Shown: positions 38,101 through 44,010 of the stretch, piece after piece | How positions within the stretch are numbered: position 1 is the first letter of the stretch | How the letters are laid out: every line of letters starts with the position of its first letter | Source of the DNA: Gnetum montanum | Lineage: Eukaryota > Streptophyta > Gnetopsida > Gnetales > Gnetaceae | DNA: 64,000 nucleotides | Assembly: GCA_015680685.1 (NCBI GenBank) | Contig: MNCI01011917.1 | Coordinates: 225,604 to 289,603 of the forward strand | Direction of reading: 5' to 3' | Notes under the pieces: generated by a model | The model's input: only the letters and a program-made list of their open reading frames with translations | Told to the model about the DNA's origin: nothing | Databases searched by the model: none | Position numbers and translations under genes: made by a program

Positions 38101-41100
38101 GGAGCTCTCGCAACTGATGCCAAGGATGAGGTATGGGCACCGCCCCCCTCTTAGCCATTGTCGAGCACTGTGTTCGTGAGCCCGATCAAGCTGCTATTGT
38201 TGTTGCTCCTCTTCCTCCTGTAATCGTTCCTGCTCCACCCGCTCCGCCTCTTTGCGCTCCCTTTGGGCAACGTCCTCCTGAATCAATTCTTCCCGCACTT
38301 GGGCCCAGATTTCATCAATTAACCGGGCCCGAGCAGCCTCAGCCATGAGGTCCTGTTGTCTCACCCGCTCCTGCTCCCGCTCATAAAACTGGGCCTCCAA
38401 GTCAGCCCGGGCTTGTGCAAGGGCTTCATGCCATTTGGCCTCCCATTCTCGTCGTTCAGCCTCGCGTGCCTTAGCTGCAGCCCTCTATGTGGCCTGTCGC
38501 AGCTCATCGTGCCAATTCCTGTGGCCGGAGGTTTCCGACGGGGGGGAAATCGGTCTAACGAGGGCAGTGGGGGGCGCCATTCCTGTTGGGTCCACCATCC
38601 CCGTGTGAAGGTTGTAGCCGGTAGGGTCTAGCAGTTTCCCTGTCTGGGTGAGACTGTAGGGCTTGGGGGGTCAGCAGGGGGGCTATCCAGGGGGCCCCCG
38701 CGAGGGGGCAAACGACAACGGGCGTTGCCCCCCCCTATCCCCCTCCACAGGGCTAGAATTAACCTTGAATGATGGCCACGTCGTTTAAGCAAGAGGGCCT
38801 CCAGGAAAAAGCAGGGGAGGTTGACCTGGCGGCCTTATTTCAGGTAGCGCAGAAACGCAAAATGTAGGCCCTGGAGCTTGGACCCATTGCCAGACTGGAC
38901 AAAAAATCTGTCCACCAGATCTGCTGCCCATGCCCAAAGACGGGGAAGAGAAGATCAAGGCACCTGTTGGCTCTGTGTACATGGCACGGGCCCTTCGAAA
39001 AACAATTCTGCGTCCTACAGACCGCGGGTAGACAGCAGGATGACCTCACCGGCAGCCTGAACCCCCAAACAGCTGGCAATTGAGGATTCCGTGATGAGAA
39101 TCACGTGTCCTCAGAAAAAGGTCCAGTCGTTGCCCCAGTTGGAAAAGAAAGCATCGTCTACCAGATCTGGGCCCCCGACCAGCCATTGTAGAGGGTCACA
39201 CAAGCCACACCGTGTCACCATTTGCCAGAGTTCCTCGTCTTCTTGAAATGCAGCGCAATCCGGCTCAAATGTTGGCGTGATTCCCATCGTTGCCTTGATT
39301 TCTTTCCACACGCGAAGAGCTTGGAAAACTAGCCGCCTGGGGGGAGCCGTTCCTGCTGAAAAACAGTGCAATTTCTTGCTTTCCACACTCCCATAAAAGT
39401 AGCGTGGCCGAAGAATTGCCGGTGAGGCGCATCGGGAGGGTCGCCGCCGCCGCGCGCCATGTGGCATGCATGTATGCACAATCATGAATGAAGTGCTAGA
39501 CTGTCTTAGGTGCGGCGCCGCATTGGGGACAAGTGTCATTTTGCATGAGCCTGCACCGACACAGGAGATCGCACACAGGCAACACATCCATCCGTATCAG
39601 CCAAAGGAAGATCTTTATCTTTTCGGGGAGCCGCCCACTCCAAATCTGCTGCCAACCAACCACATGGGGGGTACTTGGCTGTCAGCAAATCGCGCAACTT
39701 GAGGCTCAACCACCCTTGGGTCTGCATCGCCAGCACGTGCTGGCAAAGTGCCTACCAAGGCCTAGAATCTTGCACCCCCACCTCCCAACGTTGATACTTC
39801 GCATTCATGATGCGAATCCATTGGATCGGTTCTCCGTGCAGGCATGTAAATCGGAGTATCAGCCGTTGCTATCCCAGCATCAGTTCATCTTCGAAAGACG
39901 TGATGCCCAACCCCCCCGAGTTACGAGGGCGCACGACTCGCTCCCAGTTGACCAGGTGGATTTTGCTCCCCCATTTGCCCCCCTTCTAGATGAAGCTTCT
40001 GACCAGCATGTTAATCCTGTTGATTATGGTGTTAGGGGGGGTGGCAACAGCCACCACGAACCAGGTAATGGCCATGAAGATCCCCGATGCCACAAGCAGT
40101 CGTCCTTTGCAGCTTAAGAAACGATTTGCCCAGTGGCCCATCCTTTTCTCAACTTTCTCCATCAGTGGCCCCCACGACACGTTCCACCCCCATTGGTAGA
40201 GTGGAATGCCCATGTAAGTGTCTTTGCCCGTCCCGGGCAAGATATTCAGGATTTGCACCACCTGGCTTTTAACCTTATCATCAACATTAATGAAATGAGC
40301 TAAAGATTTGGTCCGATTATCTCCAACCCCAACTCAGCTGCCAAACAGGACAAAGCAATGTTGATGCATCATGCCTATGGGACCACTGCCCAACTGAGTA
40401 GCATTGTATCATTGTAGCATTGTATTTTTTGAGAGAATGTTCAGGTTTAAATTAAATTACTAGAGAGAAAAGCTAAAATTACAAAAACAGGCCACCAAAG
40501 GTGGCCAACACAGATTCACCTGCAATCAGGGGGAGATACCACAAGCAGCAGTTCACCAAGAAACCAGAGAGGGGGGGGCACAAAAACATTGCCCGCTAAC
40601 CCCAAATTCAAACATCATGTACCCACATCACAAAACAAGGCCAAATCGGCCAACTAGAAACAGCGGGAACAACATCCCAACCCTTAGGAGGGAGACTATG
40701 GATGTCCAAGCAGCCTATGACACATGCAATGCGGTTGCTCAAGAACGTGGAGGATATCCAATGTATTACGATGTAATTCAGAATCCACGAAACTGGCTGC
40801 CTACTGAATTGCTTGCATGGCAACCTCCTGACGACTCCGCTCCTCGGCTGACATCCCCTCGTCCACGTGGAAACGCACCGCTCCTCGGCCGACGTCCCCT
40901 CGTCCAAGTGGAAACACACAGATGTACGACGAATGTGTCGTCAGAGCCCCCCCCCCCCCCACAAGCAATCACAGTTTATGCCCAGCACAACATATGGGCA
41001 TCTCCCCTCCTTAAGCCACTGTCACGTGCTCTATTCGTGCGCCCGATCAAGCTGCCTCTATCTTTACCTTTCCTCTTCCTTCTCCCAATCTTGTTACACC

Positions 41101-44010
41101 TACTCCACCCTCTCGCGCTCTCTACGAGCAACCTCCTCCTGCAATAACTCCTCCCGAATCTGGGCACGGAGCTCATCTACCAACTGGGTCAGGCCGCTTC
41201 TGCCATCAAGGTTTGTTGCCAAAGCAACTCCTACTCCTGCTCCTGGAAGTAGGCTTCCAAGTCAACCTACGCCTACGCGAGGGTTTCCTCCCATCTGGCT
41301 TCCCCATCTCATCTTTCATCAGGTCGAGCAACGGCCGCTGCCTCCTCCGCCACACAGTGGAGCTCCTCCGCCCGCAACACATCACGTCCAAACTCCGTCC
41401 ACGAAAAAGCATCAGCCACTACCATAGGGTTCAAGACAATCAACTCCCGAAGGCCAGTCCACTTCCAAAAGTATAGCATCGCAAGCATGGCCCCCAACTG
41501 AGAGGACCCAAAGGGACCAAACGGACCCACCTGCAACCAGGACAACCCCAAGGGCTTGGATGGCTCTAGCCCCAACCGCAACCACACCCTCGACACCCAT
41601 AGCCAAAGGACCAAAATAAGCCCAGAATGGCACCCCCTCTTCTGCTGTTGCAAGACAGCCAAAAAAAAGCAAGGCAGGTTAACCCTAGCTCCCAATTTCA
41701 AGCATTTTAGGTATGCAAAATGTGTGCCCTAGAGCTTGGACCCATTGCCAGATTGGACAAAAAACCTATCAACCAACTCAGCAACCTGAGCCCAAACAGG
41801 TGGCAGAGCGGATTTGGGCACCTGCTGACTTTGCGTGCGTGGCACCAGACCAATAAAGAACATGTCAGCATCCTGCAACCCTCGAGTAGTGGGCAAAATG
41901 ATTTCGCCCTCTTCCTAGGCCCCCAGATACCTAGCAATCATTGTCTCCATTAGGGTAATTTTGATGCCCCAGAAAATCATCCAATTATCCCGCCCGTTAA
42001 TAAAAAAGGCATCATCCAGGAGGGTTGGGTCACCCACTTGCACAACGTTTCACCATCCCCTAGAGCTCAGTATTCGCCTAAAACGCCACATAGTCAAGTT
42101 CGTAGGTCAACGTAACCCCCATTGCTGCCACGATTTCCTCCCACGCTCTTGCAGCCCGTGAAGCCACCTGCACAAAAGGAGGGGGGGTGCGAGGGGTGGT
42201 GGGGGGGACCAATCAACGCTGTTGAAAGATTTTCTGATCTTGGGTTTTCCAGGCCTCCCATAAAAGTAATGTGGCCTTGGAGTTTCCCGAGAACGTTAGA
42301 GGGGGAGGCCAACCCGTCGTGTGCCACATGGCATGCATGTAGAGACACTGAAAGGCGAAATGTAGGACACTTTCGGGTTCATTCCCACAGAGTGGGTAGG
42401 TGGCATCAATGTCGAGGTCATGCCTCCTTAAATTTACCCAAACAGGCAGGGCATTGCTTTCGAGAAGCCATAAGAAAACTTTAACTTTTTCAGGCAAACA
42501 CCCTTGCCATATCTACATCCAGCCTAGTACCGACAGGTACATGGCAGATAATAGTCAACGCGGCTTGCAATCCAACCACCCTCGTAGCTGCATTCACTAT
42601 GCATGGGCGCAAAGTGTTCGCCACGGCCTCAAATCAAGCACCCCCAACTACCATCCGACATACTTGCCATCCATTATCTATATCCACTGGGCCATCTCCT
42701 CATCCTGGCGGGTGAATCGAAATAGCAGGCATTGCTAACCAAGCATCAATTCATCCTCGAATTTAGAAACCCCCAAACCCCCTGCAGCCCAAGGGCACGC
42801 AATCCGATCCCAACTAACCAAGTGCAATTTGCACCCCCCCTCTACCTCCCGACCACACAAAATTACGCACATGTCGATCAATAGCCTAGATCATGACCTG
42901 TGGGGGGGTAGCAACAGCAACCACAAAACGTGCCATTGCTACAAGCATCCCCGACACCAGCACCAACCACCCTTTACGGGTAAGGAAACAGTTCGCCCAG
43001 TTTTCTAACACTCAGAAAATTGTTGTAGCCATAATTAGTCCTCTTAGTCTGAAGTCAGATTTTATCACCATTGATGCTGCATTCGTTGCAGAAAAGAAAA
43101 AGGCATTTAAGCAGTCAACATCAACTACAAGAAAAGCCACAAGAATTGAAAACAAAGAAGGATCACAATAGACAAGACAACAAGGCATACGCAAAAGTAA
43201 ATCCACATCCAATAGTATCAAGAATATTTGTTGTTAGAACTGCAATTTTAACAATCCCAAAGACCAGTCTCATAGCATTGCTAGAGCTGCTCTTTTTAAG
43301 TTCATAATGAAGGCGATCATACCTTGATTTTGTCCAATTGTACAAGGTTGACGGGATCAGGCATGTCAAAATAGTTGCAGGTACACCACAACAAAATGAG
43401 ATTGCAGAAGACTATCTTAATGTCATACAGCATGTTGAAGCACTTAAGTCTACATACAACTTTTAGGGCAAGGCTGCTAACACTGCAATGAATCTAATTA
43501 ATAGATTCCCTATAACTGTTTTGAACAATCATGTTCCTTACGTGAAATGAAGTGCAATTCCACATTAGCACGTTCAAGCAGTCAGCTGTGATACACAGCT
43601 GCATGTGCTGAAGAAGAACATGTCCAATTTAGATGGCATATCTTAGAAATACATATCCAATAAAAGTTCAACAAAAAGAATTCATGGACACTAAATCAAA
43701 GCAATTTTTGTATTTTCAGGAAGCTAGACTTTACTATAGAAATATTGAACGCCTATGTTGGGATGAACAATAGCTTAACAAAATCCAACAAACCAGTATT
43801 CTTAACTAGAACATTATATGGACAATCTTCATCTGTGGCACAAAATTTTGTTTAACATAGTACCAGGAAAGTGTCAAAAACATACCTGAATTGCTCCCAC
43901 AAATTCTTCGGTAAAAAGTTAACAATCGTATATTTTGTATTTGACACCCTGTTATCACAATATACGTCATGATGTGTATCACTGTCATTGATATAAACAT
44001 ATCGCTTCAT
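4974..44010 (-). CDS. ALA2: P4-ATPase phospholipid flippase, ALA2-like (5' half, 9 exons)
   Basis: This is the N-terminal 412 codons of a type IV P-type ATPase, which moves aminophospholipids to the cytosolic leaflet of endomembranes, usually with an ALIS/CDC50 partner. Coding exons (minus strand): 44010-43886, 35074-34861, 31184-31068, 27391-27299, 27206-27032, 26904-26738, 14050-13946, 5437-5340, 5116-4974. All have AG/GT borders and the phases agree throughout. Visible landmarks are the TM1/TM2 region ([10 protein letters not shown]), the actuator loop [10 protein letters not shown], the P4-specific PISIK motif in TM4, and the phosphorylated aspartate in DKTGTLT. The order and wording match Arabidopsis ALA2 as I recall it, rather than the ALA1/ALA3-12 clade. 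Introns range from 92 bp to 12.7 kb and hold most of the transposons in the window. Nucleotide-binding and C-terminal exons are not seen before the left edge, so the gene continues outside. No stop or frameshift disrupts the exons, so it looks functional. Confidence 0.95.
5340..5437 (-). CDS. ALA2: ALA2-like coding exon 8
   Basis: Encodes [17 protein letters not shown] through TPAHAA, 32 codons plus two bases that complete asparagine with exon 9. It continues directly from the PISIK of exon 7. The acceptor is TTTGCAG and the donor AA|GTAAAT. Confidence 0.95.
6250..7142 (-). pseudogene. gypsy-type gag fragment
   Basis: Starts MAPKNK at 7,142 and reads [20 protein letters not shown] and [17 protein letters not shown]. 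Near 6,300-6,360 it gives [20 protein letters not shown] and [13 protein letters not shown]. The layout (acidic start, then TxxEAxxxALKAEE) is that of a plant gypsy gag. Stops and shifts are frequent. DNA at 7,150-7,660 may be its leader or LTR (TATA-like CTATATATACAG at 7,622). Confidence 0.5.
7886..8055 (-). repeat. 85-bp tandem duplication in LINE A1 3' region
   Basis: Two copies of a unit beginning aactaaagtcaaaaggaaat, starting at 7886 and 7971, separated by runs of 8-11 G. It lies between the J-like segment and the A-tail, so it is 3'-untranslated DNA of the LINE. The sense strand is C-rich. Confidence 0.85.
8085..9010 (-). pseudogene. LINE A1 C-terminal extension: conserved region, coiled coil, J-like domain
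   Basis: Follows the zinc-binding region in the same frame (EEEIWQMVG to [15 protein letters not shown], then GEVILP and GLQDAEMFF). The conserved region contains [25 protein letters not shown] and HSGLILAL. A charged coiled coil (about 8,345-8,575; [19 protein letters not shown]) follows. The last segment (8,340-8,085) starts [14 protein letters not shown], has HLD where J-domains have HPD, then [13 protein letters not shown] and [11 protein letters not shown]. Family A copies 2 and 3 and family B repeat this layout. Assignment to the J-domain family is from pattern only. Confidence 0.6.
9173..11830 (-). pseudogene. LINE A1 ORF2: endonuclease, partial RT, zinc-binding region
   Basis: Endonuclease pieces at 11,229-10,702 contain QFTWSN, SRID and [11 protein letters not shown], the catalytic SDH signature of AP-endonucleases. 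The reverse transcriptase is partial: GFVQG and [13 protein letters not shown] are visible near 9,850-10,030, but no FADD box is seen, so a large internal deletion is likely. The zinc-binding region at 9,544-9,173 reads KVFLWLI-like, [14 protein letters not shown], then GCAYMHTMW. Stops and frameshifts are common. Confidence 0.8.
11860..12085 (+). repeat. G-rich low-complexity tract (proline-rich on the LINE sense strand)
   Basis: About 225 bases dominated by GGTG, GGGG and TGGG, with many separated G-runs of four or more on the plus strand. On the minus strand it translates as a proline-rich linker at the end of LINE A1 ORF1. It meets the simple pattern for G-quadruplex-forming DNA on the strand antisense to the gene. 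Confidence 0.7.
12180..13048 (-). pseudogene. LINE A1 ORF1 (DUF4283 and CCHC knuckle)
   Basis: Starts at [16 protein letters not shown]. After a frameshift it continues with a DUF4283-type domain: [33 protein letters not shown], then [15 protein letters not shown]. It ends near a damaged CCHC knuckle ([14 protein letters not shown]). This is the plant L1 ORF1 layout, an RNA-binding protein of the retrotransposon particle. Several stops and shifts show it is dead. The tail towards 11,860 is proline-rich on this strand. Confidence 0.75.
13946..14050 (-). CDS. ALA2: ALA2-like coding exon 7 (TM4 PISI motif)
   Basis: Encodes 35 codons, KWYVQYP through SIMIPISIK, too short for simple ORF listing. 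It carries [17 protein letters not shown] and the P4-specific PISI motif in TM4. It fills exactly the gap in the protein between exons 6 and 8. Phase 0 at both ends; acceptor TTTTCAG, donor AAG|GTTTG. Confidence 0.95.
14403..14494. repeat. 45-bp tandem duplication
   Basis: Two diverged copies of atgtccctg...tgtttcagaaata starting at 14403 and 14448, in intron 6. Confidence 0.85.
14500..15480. other. intron 6 DNA, nothing recognised
   Basis: AT-rich; short frames only (for example 71 codons at 14,867 minus) with no domain. Confidence 0.5.
15489..15576 (-). mobile_element. tRNA-derived SINE
   Basis: On the minus strand AGGTGTTAGCTTAGTGGTA, CTTGGCATGGAAATCC and GGTCACAAGTTTGATTCTAG match the copy at 22,799 over about 80 bp. 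Confidence 0.7.
15960..17805 (+). mobile_element. LINE family B copy 2 (3' end with coiled coil and J-like domain)
   Basis: The conserved region (about 16,000-16,520) reads [47 protein letters not shown] and [10 protein letters not shown], with stops. The coiled coil is at 16,760-17,150 ([18 protein letters not shown]). A decayed J-like part (17,245-17,440) reads [20 protein letters not shown] then [17 protein letters not shown] replaces HPD. It ends with a pyrimidine-rich tract and CTCAAAAAAAT near 17,800. Confidence 0.6.
18415..18858 (-). other. unrecognised 147-codon open frame in intron 6
   Basis: An open frame reading [40 protein letters not shown] and [10 protein letters not shown] on the minus strand. 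The opposite strand also has an open frame of 139 codons over part of it. I recognise no domain. It lies just upstream of LINE D1 and may be part of a transposon. Confidence 0.2.
19029..19292 (+). repeat. three 88-bp tandem repeats upstream of LINE D1 ORF1
   Basis: Units are anchored at atggcatgccaagccata (19051, 19139, 19227), exactly 88 bp apart, with few differences. Each contains the short inverted repeat TATGGC/GCCATA and the palindrome GGCATGCC. The position before ORF1 resembles promoter monomers in the 5' regions of some animal LINEs; that comparison is inference. Confidence 0.9.
19310..20165 (+). pseudogene. LINE D1 ORF1 (DUF4283, zinc knuckle)
   Basis: The frame from 19,310 gives [17 protein letters not shown], then [16 protein letters not shown] and [14 protein letters not shown], a decayed DUF4283 domain. 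It is followed by [25 protein letters not shown] and a damaged knuckle ([16 protein letters not shown]). Stops interrupt it. Typical RNA-binding ORF1 of plant L1. Confidence 0.65.
20505..22640 (+). pseudogene. LINE D1 ORF2 (endonuclease and reverse transcriptase remnant)
   Basis: Endonuclease traces are [11 protein letters not shown] and [16 protein letters not shown]. Reverse transcriptase traces are [60 protein letters not shown] and [15 protein letters not shown]. The last trace is [15 protein letters not shown]. Every motif is mutated and multiple stops are present. Confidence 0.75.
22799..22900 (+). mobile_element. tRNA-derived SINE
   Basis: Head AGGTGTTAGCTTAGTGGTA contains an RNA polymerase III A box. 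GGTCACAAGTTTGATTATAG resembles the B box. A matching inverted copy is at 15,489-15,576, which shows a repeat family. Confidence 0.7.
23742..23924 (+). other. short open frame with signal-like N-terminus, function unknown
   Basis: Sixty codons starting [19 protein letters not shown], a hydrophobic start, then [13 protein letters not shown]. No family is recognised. It is deep in intron 6 of another gene, so a chance frame or a retro-copy fragment is more likely than a gene. Confidence 0.12.
24163..25960 (-). mobile_element. LINE family B copy 3 (3' end)
   Basis: The conserved region is an open 179-codon frame (25,941-25,402): [69 protein letters not shown]. The coiled coil (25,310-24,760) reads [20 protein letters not shown]. 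The J-like start is [13 protein letters not shown]; then, shifted, [21 protein letters not shown] and [10 protein letters not shown]. The HPD site is lost. The 3' end has an A-tail (T run at 24,168). Confidence 0.6.
25402..25941 (-). pseudogene. LINE B3 conserved extension region, open reading frame
   Basis: The longest unbroken stretch of the conserved region in the window (179 codons). It matches the equivalent parts of LINE A1-A3 and B1-B2 residue by residue at GLQDA/THDA, FFVQ.GN.SK, H.AFL.CL and H.GLIL.L. I do not recognise the domain. It is not an RNase H, DUF4283 or chromodomain by its visible motifs. It is probably not expressed as a host protein. Confidence 0.5.
26738..26904 (-). CDS. 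ALA2: ALA2-like coding exon 6 (TM3)
   Basis: Begins with two bases completing glycine, then 55 codons from [10 protein letters not shown] to ASEARK. It includes [13 protein letters not shown] and the TM3 hydrophobic run [13 protein letters not shown]. The donor AAG|GTAACC opens a 12,687-bp intron, the largest seen here. Confidence 0.96.
27032..27206 (-). CDS. ALA2: ALA2-like coding exon 5
   Basis: Encodes 58 codons plus one base, from [12 protein letters not shown] to WACGVAVYT, with the LRNTEWACG motif that precedes TM3. The donor ACTG|GTTGA splits the glycine codon of the TGNET sequence shared with exon 6. Confidence 0.95.
27299..27391 (-). CDS. ALA2: ALA2-like coding exon 4 (DGET actuator motif)
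   Basis: Encodes 31 codons starting [17 protein letters not shown] is the P4 counterpart of the TGES dephosphorylation loop of other P-type ATPases. The exon is phase 0 at both ends, and only a 92-bp intron separates it from exon 5. Confidence 0.96.
27640..28458 (+). mobile_element. LINE family B copy 5 (3' end fragment)
   Basis: Recognised from the 3'-untranslated sequence shared with copies 2 and 4 (ctgttaatataaatctgacc, then CCCCTCAAAAAAAC). A short charged coiled-coil remnant ([19 protein letters not shown]) lies near 28,060. No J-like core is readable. Confidence 0.5.
27881..28040 (+). repeat. 80-bp tandem duplication in LINE B5
   Basis: Two near-identical units starting ctgaaatggacctggatata at 27881 and 27961. 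Confidence 0.9.
28460..31060. other. intron 3 DNA, AT-rich
   Basis: Open frames at 29,437 and 29,960 (minus) have no recognisable domain. T and A runs are frequent at 30,290-30,460. One SINE tail lies at 30,655. Confidence 0.5.
30655..30730 (+). mobile_element. SINE tail fragment
   Basis: AAAGTATCATGTTGGCTATGTGTCTTAGGG-type sequence equals the tail of the second SINE subfamily; no head is present. Confidence 0.45.
31068..31184 (-). CDS. ALA2: ALA2-like coding exon 3 (start of actuator domain)
   Basis: Encodes 39 codons, from [14 protein letters not shown] to GQGFCFVE, including the conserved [12 protein letters not shown] segment of the actuator domain. The exon is phase 0 at both ends. The acceptor is TTTCAG and the donor GAG|GTATGTG. 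Confidence 0.95.
31375..32600 (+). mobile_element. LINE family B copy 4 (3' end with HPD J-like domain)
   Basis: 5'-truncated in the linker. The coiled coil (31,498-31,985) reads [37 protein letters not shown] and [15 protein letters not shown], broken by a TGA at 31,798. The J-like domain (about 32,055-32,235) reads [20 protein letters not shown] then [17 protein letters not shown] and [10 protein letters not shown]. It keeps an intact HPD. It ends with an A-rich tail at about 32,577. Confidence 0.65.
32640..34560 (+). mobile_element. L1-type LINE D2 remnant (endonuclease and RT start)
   Basis: Within intron 2. Endonuclease traces are [32 protein letters not shown] residues and [13 protein letters not shown] (SDH). 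Downstream are [11 protein letters not shown] and [20 protein letters not shown], the linker and first RT motif of plant L1 elements. Heavily mutated. Part of 33.3-33.55 kb is a 104-bp tandem duplication. Confidence 0.65.
33345..33552 (+). repeat. 104-bp tandem duplication in LINE D2
   Basis: Two diverged copies beginning caagcatgggatcaaagaaa at 33345 and 33449, ending near ...cagcccactt. Confidence 0.85.
34861..35074 (-). CDS. ALA2: ALA2-like coding exon 2 (TM1-TM2)
   Basis: Encodes 71 codons beginning [16 protein letters not shown] and ending VKKGIKTQ. It holds the first two membrane segments and the [10 protein letters not shown] loop typical of P4-ATPases, followed by the [11 protein letters not shown] motif. 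The acceptor is CTTCAG and the donor CAG|GTATTT. Confidence 0.95.
35075..37530. other. intron 1 DNA, left part
   Basis: AT-rich except a moderately GC stretch at 36,080-36,560, which could be an old LTR but has no paired copy in the window. The inverted repeat at 36,723 is listed separately. Confidence 0.4.
36723..36785. repeat. 20-bp inverted repeat with 23-base loop
   Basis: Arms 36723-36742 and 36766-36785 pair at 18 of 20 positions (TGTGTGACTTGTTGGTTAAA and its partner). The arms resemble two opposed SINE heads. Confidence 0.8.
37895..39110 (-). pseudogene. LINE A2 C-terminal extension with coiled coil and HPD-containing J-like domain
   Basis: The best-preserved family A extension. The conserved region (39,110-38,750) has [31 protein letters not shown] and [11 protein letters not shown] proline-rich linker leads to a coiled coil (38,520-38,180) with [19 protein letters not shown] and [20 protein letters not shown]. 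The J-like segment (38,140-37,895) reads [14 protein letters not shown]; then, after one frameshift, [19 protein letters not shown] and [15 protein letters not shown] with [13 protein letters not shown] and helix-IV features match J-domains, which stimulate Hsp70 ATPases. Function here is inference. Confidence 0.65.
39111..40290 (-). pseudogene. LINE A2 ORF2 fragment: RT thumb and zinc-binding region
   Basis: The RT connection region reads [37 protein letters not shown] and [17 protein letters not shown], standard plant L1 wording. The zinc-binding region has [33 protein letters not shown] and [11 protein letters not shown]. Two or more stops interrupt it. The frame then runs to GNDWTFF, a single TGA, and on into the extension without a shift, which argues for one original polyprotein. 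Confidence 0.85.
40700..42497 (-). pseudogene. LINE A3 zinc-binding region and J-like extension
   Basis: The zinc-binding region (42,497-42,213) has [20 protein letters not shown]-type [14 protein letters not shown] and CLYMHAMW. The conserved region lies at 41,960-41,690, the coiled coil near 41,330-41,050. The J-like segment (41,010-40,700) starts [12 protein letters not shown], is disturbed by a G-run, then has [12 protein letters not shown] twice in tandem, VAMQAIQ and [11 protein letters not shown]. Stops and frameshifts make it a pseudogene. Confidence 0.6.
40838..40919 (-). repeat. 41-bp tandem duplication within the J-like loop of LINE A3
   Basis: Two diverged copies of cgctcctcggcygacrtccc...gtggaaac. 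On the minus strand each encodes a version of [12 protein letters not shown], so the HPD-equivalent loop is duplicated. Confidence 0.85.
43310..43770 (+). pseudogene. copia-type integrase fragment
   Basis: Reads [19 protein letters not shown], then [25 protein letters not shown]. These match the copia integrase core (GIxHxxTxxxTPQQNGVAER, followed by AVxTAxYLINRxP). It lies in intron 1, about 115 bp from coding exon 1, in antisense orientation. Stops show it is dead. Confidence 0.75.
43886..44010 (-). CDS. ALA2: ALA2-like coding exon 1 (start codon)
   Basis: Encodes 41 codons plus two bases, from MKRYVYIND to [11 protein letters not shown], the conserved P4-ATPase N-terminus. The ATG at 44010 is chosen because MKR-x-VYIND is the usual start of ALA2 proteins. 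The donor is AG|GTATG. The two leftover bases join the first base of exon 2 to make serine (WEQF-S-R). Confidence 0.95.

Larger units (their letters stand above)
37537..40290 (-). mobile_element. LINE family A copy 2 (5'-truncated)
   Basis: Same 3' end as copy 1 (TTTTTTGAGAAAATATTCGGG-type start, then tattactgaaatatagtaca). It is cut at the 5' side within the reverse transcriptase thumb, as usual for LINEs. It sits in intron 1 of the flippase gene in sense orientation and directly precedes copy 3. Confidence 0.85.
40418..43010 (-). mobile_element. LINE family A copy 3 (5'-truncated)
   Basis: Begins TTTTTTGAGAGAATGTTCAGG at the 3' end and runs in sense orientation to the RT thumb near 43,010. 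It keeps the zinc-binding region, conserved region, coiled coil and J-like domain in the same order as copies 1 and 2. Confidence 0.8.
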
